Positions 25,394-34,566 of a stretch of DNA of 64,000 nucleotides are shown one piece after another (within the stretch, counting starts at the first letter, position 1; each line of letters starts with the position of its first letter). Position numbers and translations under genes: made by a program. The notes under the pieces are model-generated. The model was given only the letters and a program-made list of their open reading frames with translations. It had not been told where the DNA came from and did not search any database. Source of the DNA: Bifidobacterium mongoliense DSM 21395 (GTDB lineage: Bacteria; Actinomycetota; Actinomycetes; Actinomycetales; Bifidobacteriaceae); assembly GCF_000741285.1 (NCBI RefSeq), contig NZ_JGZE01000002.1:62001-126000 (forward strand), given 5' to 3'.

Positions 25394-25672
25394 TTACACC
25401 GGTTGCGCTCTTGTTGCCCGCACGGTGACGAGGGTGAATGCCACGGTCACTACCAGAAAAACAAGCGACCAGATGAAGTACACGGATACACTACTCACCA
25501 TCCGTTGAACATCAAGCATGATTCCCGCAGCGTCACCACCAGCAGCGTCGCGTAACGTCCCATTGAGCCTGTATAGCCCATTGCCCACGCCAACCAATGT
25601 GGCAATGAACGCCCCGAATGACAGCAAGGTGCACACCAGCAACAACCTCTTATAGTTCAACAATTCCACCAC
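25394..25672 (-). CDS. Small membrane protein of unknown function
   Basis: This protein is not recognised. It is 92 residues with two clear hydrophobic helices (about residues 9-30 and 62-82) joined by a polar loop containing NGTLRDAAGGDAAG, and a short basic tail. It begins with GTG (a second GTG follows directly) behind AAGGAACG, a good ribosome site, which is the main reason to accept it. It stands alone in an otherwise gene-free, lower-GC region, downstream of two copies of an 11-base near-palindrome. Confidence 0.6.
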   Translation of the reverse strand: MVELLNYKRLLLVCTLLSFGAFIATLVGVGNGLYRLNGTLRDAAGGDAAGIMLDVQRMVSSVSVYFIWSLVFLVVTVAFTLVTVRATRAQPV

Positions 25673-25694
25673 CCCGTTCCTTGGCGCAATCCTT

Positions 25695-25754
25695 GTCGCC
25701 TACATGCTTGTCACCACCATTGGTGTCGCCTACATCCTTGTCACCACCATTGGT
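25695..25754 (+). repeat. 30-bp direct repeat carrying CACCATTGGTG
   Basis: Two 30-base units (start GTCGCCTACAT, end CACCATTGGT) are identical except for one base. Each contains the near-palindrome CACCATTGGTG (25715-25725 and 25745-25755). They lie 40-85 bases upstream of the small membrane protein gene and could be operators for it. From 25756 to 26102 nothing else was recognised. Confidence 0.65.
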
Positions 25755-26102
25755 GTGGGTAACGCTTATGACGTTGTTCTCCGCGATTAAGCTCAGTACC
25801 TACGATGCCCAACCGCTGTATCCCCTACCGACTTCCGCACGTCGTTATGTTGCAGAACTTTAACACTCGTATTCGTCATTCTCATGTGAACGAAATGCTA
25901 TGCCAACTAGCTCCGCTATATGGATATGGACCATACGGCCATTCCAATGGATCCACGCAAACTGCATCCCATCCGACCTTTGCCTCAATGCGCACCATCC
26001 TCACGCACTGTGATGCGGCAAGTCCCTGGCATGCTCCCAAGAGGGTGGCAGCGCAGCAACCTCACCCGGAGCTTTCCTAATACCCCTAGAGCCAGCAACC
26101 CC

Positions 26103-27467
26103 TCAGTTCTTGAAACTGTGGATGGGCGCGGGGATGCGTCCGCCACGGGTCACGAACGCCGAGCAGTCGGTGCGATTGACCGGAATGATGGGGGCATACC
26201 CCATGAGTCCGCCGAAGTTGGCCATCTCCCCCACCGTCTTGCCGTAGACGGGGATGAGCCGTACTGCGGTGGTCTTCTGGTTGATCATGCCGATGGCCGC
26301 CTCGTCGGCCATAATGCCGGAGATGGTCGAGGCCTCGGTATCACCGGGGATGGCGATCATATCGAGCCCGACCGAGCACACGCAGGTCATCGCCTCGAGC
26401 TTTTCGATGCTCAGGCACCCGGAGGTCGCCGCATCGATCATGTTCTTGTCTTCGGACACCGGGATGAACGCCCCGGACAGCCCGCCGACATAGGACGACG
26501 CCATGATGCCGCCCTTCTTCACCTGGTCGTTGAGCATGGCGAGCGCCGCCGTGGTGCCGGGTGCGCCGACCTGCCCGATGCCGATCTTCTCCAGCACCTC
26601 ACCCACGGAATCGCCGACCGCCGGGGTGGGCGCCAGCGACAGGTCGATGATGCCGAAGGGTACCCCGAGTCGCCGCGAGGCCTCCTGGGCCACGAGCTGG
26701 CCGACTCGCGTGATCTTGAAGGCGGTGCGTTTGATGGTCTCGCACAGGAACTCGAAGTCCTTGCCTGTGGCGGCGTCGAGCGCGCGGGAGACCACGCCGG
26801 GGCCGGAGACGCCCACATTGATGACGGCGTCGCCTTCGGTCACGCCGTGGAATCCGCCGGCCATGAAGGGGTTGTCGTCCGGCGCGTTGCAGAACGCCAC
26901 GAATTTCACGCAGCCGTAGCTGTCGGTGTCGCGGGTCCGGTAGGAGATGTCCTTGACGATGTGACCGAGCAACTCGACCGCGTCCATGTCGATGCCGGTT
27001 TTGGTCGAGCCGACGTTCACGGACGAGCAGACGATATCGGTCTGCGACAGGGCCTGCGGCAGTGAACGAATAAGCAGCTCGTCGGCCTTCGTCATGGATT
27101 TTGAGACCAGGGCGCTGTACCCGCCGATCAAGTCAACCCCGACCTGCTGTGCCGCCTTGTCGAGCGCGTGGGCGATGGCGACGAAATCCTCGCTGGTGCG
27201 GCACACGCTGCCGCCGACCAACGATATAGGCGTGACGGTGATGCGCTTGTTCACGATCGGGATGCCGTAGTCGCGTTCGATGGCCTTACCGGTCGAGACG
27301 AGGTCCCTGGCACAGGTGGTGATCTTGTCGTAGATGCGCGCGCAGGTGCCGTCGACGTCGCCCGCCACGCAGTCCAGGAGCGAGATGCCCATGGTGATGG
27401 TGCGCACGTCGAGCTTCTCCTGCTCGATCATCTGATTGGTCTCGTGGACCTCCATGATATTCAACAT
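26103..27467 (-). CDS. DUF711 / UPF0210 family protein
   Basis: This is a conserved protein of 454 residues related to the PFL-like family UPF0210; its biochemical function is unknown. Family segments seen include [51 protein letters not shown] and GYAPIIPVN. The ATG at 27467 has GGGAGG six bases upstream; a TTG two codons earlier is less likely. It lies 21 bases downstream of an ACT-domain gene, a pairing that is conserved in many Gram-positive bacteria and suggests the ACT protein senses a small ligand for it. Confidence 0.9.
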   Translation of the reverse strand: MLNIMEVHETNQMIEQEKLDVRTITMGISLLDCVAGDVDGTCARIYDKITTCARDLVSTGKAIERDYGIPIVNKRITVTPISLVGGSVCRTSEDFVAIAHALDKAAQQVGVDLIGGYSALVSKSMTKADELLIRSLPQALSQTDIVCSSVNVGSTKTGIDMDAVELLGHIVKDISYRTRDTDSYGCVKFVAFCNAPDDNPFMAGGFHGVTEGDAVINVGVSGPGVVSRALDAATGKDFEFLCETIKRTAFKITRVGQLVAQEASRRLGVPFGIIDLSLAPTPAVGDSVGEVLEKIGIGQVGAPGTTAALAMLNDQVKKGGIMASSYVGGLSGAFIPVSEDKNMIDAATSGCLSIEKLEAMTCVCSVGLDMIAIPGDTEASTISGIMADEAAIGMINQKTTAVRLIPVYGKTVGEMANFGGLMGYAPIIPVNRTDCSAFVTRGGRIPAPIHSFKN

Positions 27468-27488
27468 TGCCAACCTCCCGAGGTCGAA

Positions 27489-27761
27489 TCAGACGCGGTG
27501 CATTTTCGTGAAGATCTCCTCGCGCTGGCAGCGAATGCGCACGCCGATCCCCTCGCCGATGGCGTCAAGGTCGTTCACGATGTCGCCGAATTCACGGTCG
27601 GCATCAGCGTAGTCGACGATCATCATCATGTTGAAGAAGCCGTCGATGATGGTCTGTGAGATATCGAGGACATTGACGTGATGGTTTGACAGATACGTGC
27701 ACACGCGGGCGATGATACCCACCGTATCCCGTCCGACGACGGTGATGATTGCCTTGTTCAT
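27489..27761 (-). CDS. ACT domain-containing protein (UPF0237)
   Basis: This is a 90-residue single ACT domain, a fold that usually binds amino acids or similar ligands. It begins MNKAIITVVGRDTVGIIARV and continues with NVLDISQTIIDGFFNMMMIVD, both diagnostic for the UPF0237 group. The ATG has AAGGAG six bases upstream. It is the first gene of a two-gene operon with the DUF711 protein; TATACT at 27866-27871 could be its -10 box. Confidence 0.9.
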   Translation of the reverse strand: MNKAIITVVGRDTVGIIARVCTYLSNHHVNVLDISQTIIDGFFNMMMIVDYADADREFGDIVNDLDAIGEGIGVRIRCQREEIFTKMHRV

Positions 27762-27876
27762 GTGGGGCTCCTTCGAAGATGGACATCCGTCGCCACGGCC
27801 CGGTCGCCCACCGGTGTCACACGATGGCCGACACCTGAAGAGCGGGCCGCCCGGCATCGTGTCCCAGTATAAGGAA

Positions 27877-27903
27877 AGCACCGGCCAATCAACGACCGGT
27901 GCT
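27877..27903 (-). terminator. Hairpin after the GH31 gene
   Basis: AGCACCGG and CCGGTGCT form an 8-bp perfect stem. On the minus strand the stem is followed by TTCCTT. It separates the GH31 gene from the ACT/DUF711 operon. Confidence 0.65.
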
Positions 27904-27959
27904 CATCCATCCGGTGCGCGCCCATATGAACAGCCGTATCAGCGACCGCACCGACACGA

Positions 27960-30461
27960 CTAGCAGTCGCGCAGCAGAATCTCCTCGATGGCCGACGTCA
28001 GCGCCTCGGGCATGCGGTAATGATGCTCGCCGTGGTTGTCACGTGAGGTGTACTCCAGCGTGTCCAGAGTGTGCAGCGCCTTGACTCCGCGGGTGCGCAG
28101 CAGTCCGTAGGCCTCCTCCTTGATGGTGTAGGCCATCTGCGCGTCCTTGAGCAGAGCGTAGATGTCGTGCTCCACCGGGTTCTCGGCGAGCTTGAGCCCG
28201 TCGGGGAAGCCAAGCACCAGATCCTCGGCGACGGAGGTCGCGGGAAGATCGACGGTCAGGCTGAGCGTCTCTGCGTCATACGTGGTCTCGCATGGCGTGC
28301 CGCCGAGCGTCACGGCCGTGTCGGCGACACCACGGAAAGTGACCTGCCAGGAGCGGCGTGCCGGCACGACGGTCGCATCGCCCGAAACCGCGCCGATGCG
28401 CAGACTCGGCTGGTCCCATGTGAAATCAATGGTCGTATCGGCCGTATGCATGGCCGCAAGATCACCGTTATCGCGGAAGCGCCCGTCGTCCTCGCGCATG
28501 GTGAATTGCCCGTCGGCCCCGGGGAAGACGAGCAGGCGCATCGCCTCGGGGTTGGCCACGGCGTTGCTGCGGTCATCCGACTGCATCGGGACGATGCCGC
28601 CCGCCTTGGCGAAGACGGGGACCTCGTCGATGGTCCTCCACGCATGGAATTGCACGCCGGATTCGTCGGCGACCTGATAACGCCGGCCGGTGAACAGATC
28701 GAACCACTGGCCCTGTGGCAGCCAGACCTTCGCCTTGCCCCGCATCGCGGCGTCGTCCATGGGATCCGTGATCGGCGCGACGATCATTTCAGAGCCGAAA
28801 TAGTATTCGTTCGGCACGCCGTATGATTCGCCGTGATCGGAGTGCTGCCAGTACATTGGCTCGATGAGCTCCAAACCCTCGGCGGCGTTGCGCCAGTTCA
28901 TGGTGTACAGATACGGTACAAGCGCCTGGCGCAACCGCAGGATCTTGGTCATGGCAGAACGCACGGGTTCGTGGAAGTTCCACGGTTCCTTGCCATTGAA
29001 CAGCGAGTTGGTCGAGTGCAAGCGGTTGATGGGGCTGAATGTCCCGAGCTGATACCACCGGGCCTCAAGCTCCTCGTCTCGTATGCCCATCATGTGTCCG
29101 CCGATGTCGTGGCTCCACCAGCCGTAGCCGATATTGGAGGCGGTTGCGGTGAAATAGGGCTGGAACCGCAGCGAATCCCAACTCACGACGGTGTCGCCGG
29201 AGAAGCCGATGGGATACCGGTGCGACCCCGGTCCGGCGTACCTCGAGAAGGTGAGCGGCCACCGGCCGTCACGCGCCGAGTCGAGATAATGCAGGTGGTT
29301 GAGCATCCACAGCGGATCGAGACCGACCTGTTTGGTCAATCCACCCTGCTGCCAATCGATCCACCAGAAGTCGACGCCCTCATCCTCCAGGTCGTGGTGC
29401 ATGTCGAAGTACGCATCGACGAACTTGGGGTCGGTCAGATCGAATTCGATCGTCTCGCCCTTCACGGCGTCGACGCCCATGCTCGCCGCCATCTTGGGAT
29501 AGGCCTCCTCGAAGGCCCGGACTCCGTCGCGCGGGTGGATGTTGAGAGTGACCTTCATGCCGCGTTCATGCAAATCACGCAGGAACGCCTTGGGGTCGGG
29601 GAACAGATCGCGGTTCCACGTGTATCCGGTCCAGCCGCCGCCGATCGCACGGTCGACGTCCGTGATGTGCCAATCCATGTCGATGACCGCCGTCGTGAAC
29701 GGCACGCCCTCAGCGTGGAACCGGTCCATAAGGGCCGTGTATTCATCGGCCGAGTAGGGATAATAGCGGCTCCACCAGTTACCCAGGGCGAACCGAGGCA
29801 GCAGCGGCGTCGCGCCGGTCAGACGGTAGAAGTCCTGGACGGCTTGGCGATAGCGATGACCGTAGCCGAAGAAGTACAGATCGATGCCGTGCTGTGCGCG
29901 TGGTGCGATACCGATTCCCTGGAGGCCTTGCATGGCTTGAGGATAGGCCGGGTCATCGGGCATCACGAGGATGTTCGTCGCCGAATCGTCGATGATCGAC
30001 CACCCGTCTGGGGAATTCAGGCCGACGCCGATCTCCGTGGAGCCATCGACCCCATCCAGCGTGCGCGCCGTACCGCCGAGATTGGCATGCTGGTTGTCGC
30101 CGAAATGCCAGGTGCTGCAGAAGCCATCCATGCCCTTGGGTGTGATCTGCAGGCCCTCTTTGGTGAAAGGCTTGCGGTCGTAAGTCAGCCGCACGTCGGG
30201 GGTGTCGATGACGAGCAGACCATCCTGCTCGTACTGACGCATATGGATGTCGGCGGCGGGTTCGAAGTCGCGGTCGACGACCATCTGGGTGCAGTGGTCC
30301 TCGAAGACCCCGGAATCGGACCATTCGACGCGGATCAGGGAGTCGGTGAGCACCGTGAAACGCCAGTGGTCGCCCTGGACCACCGACTCCTGCCGTGCGA
30401 CCGGTCGGGCGTTACGCGGCATGGACTTGCGTGGGCTGGTGGTAAGGGATAGTTCGCTCAT
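27960..30461 (-). CDS. GH31 family alpha-glucosidase
   Basis: This is a cytosolic glycoside hydrolase of 833 residues that should release glucose from alpha-glucosides. WWIDWQQGG carries the predicted nucleophile D369, and GFSGDTVVSWDSLRFQPYF carries the predicted acid/base D423. TAVIDMDWH and GWWSHDIGGH are further family segments. There is no signal peptide. The ATG (MSELSLT) was chosen because the upstream extension is poor. It lies just past the terminator of the sugar importer operon, so it probably has its own promoter (GTACACT near 30545). No GCAAATTTGC site was seen. Within the locus it would finish breakdown of imported gluco-oligosaccharides; exact specificity is unknown. Confidence 0.9.
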   Translation of the reverse strand: MSELSLTTSPRKSMPRNARPVARQESVVQGDHWRFTVLTDSLIRVEWSDSGVFEDHCTQMVVDRDFEPAADIHMRQYEQDGLLVIDTPDVRLTYDRKPFTKEGLQITPKGMDGFCSTWHFGDNQHANLGGTARTLDGVDGSTEIGVGLNSPDGWSIIDDSATNILVMPDDPAYPQAMQGLQGIGIAPRAQHGIDLYFFGYGHRYRQAVQDFYRLTGATPLLPRFALGNWWSRYYPYSADEYTALMDRFHAEGVPFTTAVIDMDWHITDVDRAIGGGWTGYTWNRDLFPDPKAFLRDLHERGMKVTLNIHPRDGVRAFEEAYPKMAASMGVDAVKGETIEFDLTDPKFVDAYFDMHHDLEDEGVDFWWIDWQQGGLTKQVGLDPLWMLNHLHYLDSARDGRWPLTFSRYAGPGSHRYPIGFSGDTVVSWDSLRFQPYFTATASNIGYGWWSHDIGGHMMGIRDEELEARWYQLGTFSPINRLHSTNSLFNGKEPWNFHEPVRSAMTKILRLRQALVPYLYTMNWRNAAEGLELIEPMYWQHSDHGESYGVPNEYYFGSEMIVAPITDPMDDAAMRGKAKVWLPQGQWFDLFTGRRYQVADESGVQFHAWRTIDEVPVFAKAGGIVPMQSDDRSNAVANPEAMRLLVFPGADGQFTMREDDGRFRDNGDLAAMHTADTTIDFTWDQPSLRIGAVSGDATVVPARRSWQVTFRGVADTAVTLGGTPCETTYDAETLSLTVDLPATSVAEDLVLGFPDGLKLAENPVEHDIYALLKDAQMAYTIKEEAYGLLRTRGVKALHTLDTLEYTSRDNHGEHHYRMPEALTSAIEEILLRDC

Positions 30462-30589
30462 TGATGATGTTCTTTCATGGTGGTGGGGTGGACGACGGTA
30501 CATGTCGATGTGGGAGTCGGCGACAGCGACGTCTTCTCTTCTTAGTGTACCGGCTATGGACAAGAGAGTCGCAGACACTGCAGTGGCCG

Positions 30590-30626
30590 AAAACCGGGAT
30601 TCCACATGGTGCGGAATCCCGGTTTT
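30590..30626 (-). terminator. Terminator of the importer operon
   Basis: A perfect 14-bp stem (AAAACCGGGATTCC with its complement) has a 9-base loop and U-rich ends on both strands, so it could act in either direction. It stands 24 bases after the last permease gene. Confidence 0.85.
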
Positions 30627-30650
30627 TGGTCGTTGCTCCTTATTGAAGCA

Positions 30651-31626
30651 TCAGCCCTTCACGGCGCCGATCATCACGCCCTTGTTGAAGTACTTCTGCA
30701 GGAACGGATAGATAACAAGCAACGGAAGAGTCGATACGATGATGATGCCGAACTTGATCTGATCAGCGAAGTTCTGCGCCTGCAATGCACTCATACTCGC
30801 TGTATTGTCACCATTCGTGGCCTGATTAGCCAGTAGAATCATCTGCAGAATGTTCTGCAACGGCTGCTGATCTTGATCACGGATATAGATCAAACCAGTA
30901 AAGTAATCATTCCAATGGCCGACAAAGCAGTACAAACCAATAACGGCGATGATTGCGCTAGACAACGGCAACACAATCTTGAAGAAGAAACCAAAGTATG
31001 AGACACCATCAACGCGTGCCGAATCACGAAGCTCTTCTGGAATCGAGGATTCAAAGAACGAACGCGCGATAATCATGTTATAGACACCGAAAGCACCGGG
31101 CAACACGAATACCCACATGCTATTGAGCAGACCAAGCTGCTTCATCAGCAAGTAGCTCGGAATCAGTCCGCCACCGAAGAACATGGTAAAGGTGAACAGG
31201 AACATGATGATGCGACGAGGCTTGAATTCTCTACGAGACAGGGCATATGCGGATGGAATTGTGACAATCAGATTGACCGCGGTACCGACGACGGTATACA
31301 AAATCGTGTTGCGATAACCTGTCCAAATACGGCTGTCGGTGAGAATCTTCTGGAAACCAGTAAATTCTATGCCTTGCGGCCAGAACAGAACCTTGCCCGT
31401 CGCAACTGCTGTCGGGTCAGAGAACGATGCAATAATGATGAACCATAACGGATAAACAACAACTACTACGATGAGTACGATAATAAGCGCGATAACGACA
31501 TCAACAATCCAATCAGAAACATTTTTTTTGCTGCCTGACGTGTTTATTGAACGGAATATTATCCCCTGCTATTGTTGCAGCAACAACTGCCGATCCACCG
31601 GGCATACCGTGATGCGATAATGACAT
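30651..31626 (-). pseudogene. Sugar ABC transporter permease (LplC/MalG type), frameshifted
   Basis: This is the second membrane subunit of the predicted gluco-oligosaccharide importer. From the ATG at 31626, which has an AAAGGCGAG ribosome site, the frame reads MSLSHHGMPGGSAVVAA and stops after 37 codons. The stop lies just past a run of eight A (minus strand; 31532-31539). One A fewer joins it to a frame reading NVSDWIVDVVIALIIV, then WFIIIASFSDP and on to the normal C-terminus with DSARVDGVSYFGFFFKIVLPL (EAA-like loop). The restored protein would be about 325 residues, normal for the family. No good start codon exists in the downstream frame before TTG at 31301. It could be a true mutation, a phase switch, transcript slippage or an assembly error. 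Confidence 0.8.
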
Positions 31627-31639
31627 TTTCTCGCCTTTC

Positions 31640-32599
31640 CTAGAAGATGCTCGTGTTACTGGCGCGCTTGGCTATAGCATTGGCTACCACCAAGAACACA
31701 AAATTGACAATGGCATTGAATAAACCGATAGCCGTCGAATATGAAAACTCGTTATCAAGAATACCAATCCGATAAGTGTAGGTCGCTATAACTTCGGAGG
31801 CACCGATATTCAGCGTGTTTTGCATCAACCAGATCTTCTCAAAACCGACACCGAGAACAGATCCCATATTCAAGATGAGCAAAACACCAACGGTCGGCAT
31901 AATGGTCGGGATATCCACATAGCGAATCAACTGAAGACGCCCTGCTCCATCAATTCGTGCTGCCTCATACAATGCCAGATCAACTGATGACAACGCAGCC
32001 AAATAGATGATGCAGTTCCATCCGGCATGCTGCCATACTTCGGAAATCCAGTAAATAGGTGTAAATGCATTCGCATCGCCCATCAAACTCGTTTTACCGA
32101 AGAAACGTCCAAGCAGCCCAGTCCCTGGGGATAGGAAAATCTGCAGAATGGAAACCATGACAACTGTGGAAATAAAATGAGGCATGTATGTAATTGTCTG
32201 CACAAAGCCCTTGATCTTGGAACTACCGATCTGGTTAATCAGCAAAGCCAAAACAATTGGAGCGATAAAGCCCATCACCAAAGTCCACATACTTATGCGG
32301 AAGGTGTTCACGATAATCTCAACAAACAACGGGTCGTTGAAGAACTTCTGGAAATACATCCATCCCACAAACTTGCCACCGGTCAAGCCCTTGGTAAAGT
32401 CAAAATCCTTGAACGCCAATTGCACACCATACATGGGGACGTAGGCGAACAAGACGACAAAGAAAATAGAGGGCAGAACAAACACCCACAATTGCCAGTA
32501 AAGCCGAAAATGTTCAACTAGTTTTGCGAAGATAGAAGGACGCCGTTCTCCGATGTTTTCCCCCACCGTGGTTACGGAGCCACTGTTAGTTGCATCCAT
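31640..32599 (-). CDS. Sugar ABC transporter permease (LplB type)
   Basis: This is the first membrane subunit of the importer, about 319 residues with six predicted helices. The EAA loop that docks the ATPase reads YEAARIDGAGRLQLIRYVDIP. The N-terminus (LWVFVLPSIFFVVLFAYVPMYG) is typical of the LplB/YtcP group. The ATG at 32599 has GAGAGGA six bases upstream; an ATG five codons earlier lies two bases after the preceding stop and is the alternative. Base composition is clearly lower in GC than the flanks (25 of 60 bases at 31681-31740). Confidence 0.9.
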   Translation of the reverse strand: MDATNSGSVTTVGENIGERRPSIFAKLVEHFRLYWQLWVFVLPSIFFVVLFAYVPMYGVQLAFKDFDFTKGLTGGKFVGWMYFQKFFNDPLFVEIIVNTFRISMWTLVMGFIAPIVLALLINQIGSSKIKGFVQTITYMPHFISTVVMVSILQIFLSPGTGLLGRFFGKTSLMGDANAFTPIYWISEVWQHAGWNCIIYLAALSSVDLALYEAARIDGAGRLQLIRYVDIPTIMPTVGVLLILNMGSVLGVGFEKIWLMQNTLNIGASEVIATYTYRIGILDNEFSYSTAIGLFNAIVNFVFLVVANAIAKRASNTSIF

Positions 32600-32616
32600 G
32601 AGTTTCCTCTCCATTC

Positions 32617-34437
32617 CTAAATCTGATAAACAAATGCCGTCCAGGGGGAAAGCTCTCCCTTGGCAATGCTGCTGGCAAGGGCATCGCTGTCCTCGTTGGC
32701 AATCAGTACCTTCGAACCTTCAATTCCGCTGGCCAGCATAAGACTGGTCTCCACCGGCAGCGGTACGGTTCTCGAAGATACATTGACCACGGCTAACACA
32801 CGTTGGCTATCAATTGACCGAGTGAAAGCATAGACAAACTCATCTTCAACATCGACTGCCTCGAATTCTCCAGCGGCCACAATGTCATTTGTATGGCGAA
32901 GCTGAATCAGCCGTCGGTAGAACGAGAACACGGAATCGGGGTCGTTCGACTCGGCTTCGACGTTGATCTCCGCTTTGTTGGGGTTTACCGCCAGCCATGG
33001 TTCCGCGGACGCATCCGGACGCATGAATCCGGCATACCGGTTGGAGTCCCATTGCATGGGCGTACGCGAATTGTCGCGGCTGACTTGGGCGAGCGAGTCC
33101 ATCATCGATGCTGCGTCCTGCACATGGGCCTCATCCACGCGCTGATGATAGGCATTGATCGATTCCAGATCCTGGTACTGATCCAGCCGGGTGAAGCCGG
33201 CGTTCGTCATGCCGATCTCCTCTCCCTCATAGACATACGGTGTTCCCTTATGCATATGAAGCAGCAGTCCCAATGCCTTGGCCGACTTGATGCGAAGCTG
33301 TGGCGTCGAGGTGTCTCCCCAACGCGAGAGAGAACGTGGCTGGTCATGATTGTTGAAGTACAGGCTGGCCCAGCCCTTGTCCTTCACGGCATCCTGCTGC
33401 TCGATCATCGCCCGCTTCAAATCGGGCAGATGCAACGGCACCATATTCCACTTCGCACCACGCTGGTCGACACCCATATGGTCGAATAGGAACAGCATGT
33501 CAAGTTCCTTATTGGCCGGATCGGTTACCGCCTCGTTGCGCAGCGTTGAAATCCCTTGCCCCTCGCCAACGGTAAGGTACCCCTCGCGTCCTTCGAATAC
33601 TTCGTGACGCATTTCCTTGAGGAATTCGTCAAGACGTGGGCCGTCCATGCTGAACGGCCACGGACTGGAATACCCCTCTTCGCCGACAGGTTCGTCTTCG
33701 ATTTCGCTGCCGGTCTCACCGGGCAGACGGCCCGCACCGTCGATACGTTTGGAAATCAGGGTGATGACATCCATACGGAATCCGTCGACACCACGATCAA
33801 GCCACCAGTTCATCATGTCATAGACCGCATGCCGGACCGCAGGATTCTCCCAATTGAGATCAGGCTGTTTCTTGGAAAACGTGTGCAGATAGTACTCACC
33901 GCGCTGATCGTCGAATTCCCAAGCGGATCCACCAAACGAACCGCCCCAGTTATTGGGTTCGGCACCCTGGGACCCGGGTTCGTGACCCGCTCGTGCAGGC
34001 CTCCACCAATACCAATCGGCATATGAGGAATTCTTATCGCGCGAAGCTTGGAACCAAGCATGCTCGTCGGAAGTGTGGTTGACCACCAAATCCATCACGA
34101 TTTTGATGCCCAGCTCGTGGGCTTTTGCCAGCAACACATCCATATCGCCCAACGTACCGAACAGAGGATCGATGTCGCGGTAATCGGAGATGTCGTAGCC
34201 GTTGTCATCCTGCGGCGAACGATATACCGGGCTGAGCCAGATGGCGTCGATACCGAGATCAGCCAAATATCCTAAGCGTGATGTAATACCCTTCAAATCC
34301 CCATATCCGTCACCGTTGCCGTCCTGGAAGGAACGCGGATAAATCTGGTAGACGACCGCGTTGGCCCACCACGGGTTCGGGGTAGCTCCGTTTGTGTGGA
34401 TGGTATCGGGCACCTGATGCCGTTGCCTGGTAGTCAT
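32617..34437 (-). CDS. GH13 alpha-glucosidase, oligo-1,6-glucosidase / dextran glucosidase type
   Basis: This is a cytosolic enzyme of 606 residues predicted to hydrolyse alpha-1,6-linked gluco-oligosaccharides. The catalytic triad is D223 in GFRMDV, E292 in TVGEG and D365 in NNHDQPRSLSRWGD. DLVVNHTSDEH is also present. The residue after the nucleophile is Val (V224), known in the GH13_31 group to mark alpha-1,6 rather than alpha-1,4 specificity. It sits between the solute-binding protein and the permeases in one operon, matching a role on imported isomalto-oligosaccharides. The start is the ATG just after AAGAGGATC; TTG at 34449 is the alternative. Confidence 0.92.
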   Translation of the reverse strand: MTTRQRHQVPDTIHTNGATPNPWWANAVVYQIYPRSFQDGNGDGYGDLKGITSRLGYLADLGIDAIWLSPVYRSPQDDNGYDISDYRDIDPLFGTLGDMDVLLAKAHELGIKIVMDLVVNHTSDEHAWFQASRDKNSSYADWYWWRPARAGHEPGSQGAEPNNWGGSFGGSAWEFDDQRGEYYLHTFSKKQPDLNWENPAVRHAVYDMMNWWLDRGVDGFRMDVITLISKRIDGAGRLPGETGSEIEDEPVGEEGYSSPWPFSMDGPRLDEFLKEMRHEVFEGREGYLTVGEGQGISTLRNEAVTDPANKELDMLFLFDHMGVDQRGAKWNMVPLHLPDLKRAMIEQQDAVKDKGWASLYFNNHDQPRSLSRWGDTSTPQLRIKSAKALGLLLHMHKGTPYVYEGEEIGMTNAGFTRLDQYQDLESINAYHQRVDEAHVQDAASMMDSLAQVSRDNSRTPMQWDSNRYAGFMRPDASAEPWLAVNPNKAEINVEAESNDPDSVFSFYRRLIQLRHTNDIVAAGEFEAVDVEDEFVYAFTRSIDSQRVLAVVNVSSRTVPLPVETSLMLASGIEGSKVLIANEDSDALASSIAKGELSPWTAFVYQI

Positions 34438-34498
34438 GATCCTCTTCAATCTGGGTTGCGCATCTCATGCGCCAATCTCACTAGTCACTACATGAATA

Positions 34499-34530
34499 CG
34501 GGGAACGGTTACTTGGTTCACCGCTCCCCG
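34499..34530 (-). terminator. Intra-operon hairpin after the solute-binding protein
   Basis: CGGGGAACGGT pairs with ACCGCTCCCCG over 11 positions with one G-U in RNA, around a 10-base loop. Lying between the binding-protein gene and the GH13 gene without a long U-run, it may be a partial terminator or an mRNA stabiliser that keeps the binding protein more abundant than the downstream products. Confidence 0.55.
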
Positions 34531-34566
34531 CGTTCAATCATCTACTGAACACCGTTGCTGACCGAA

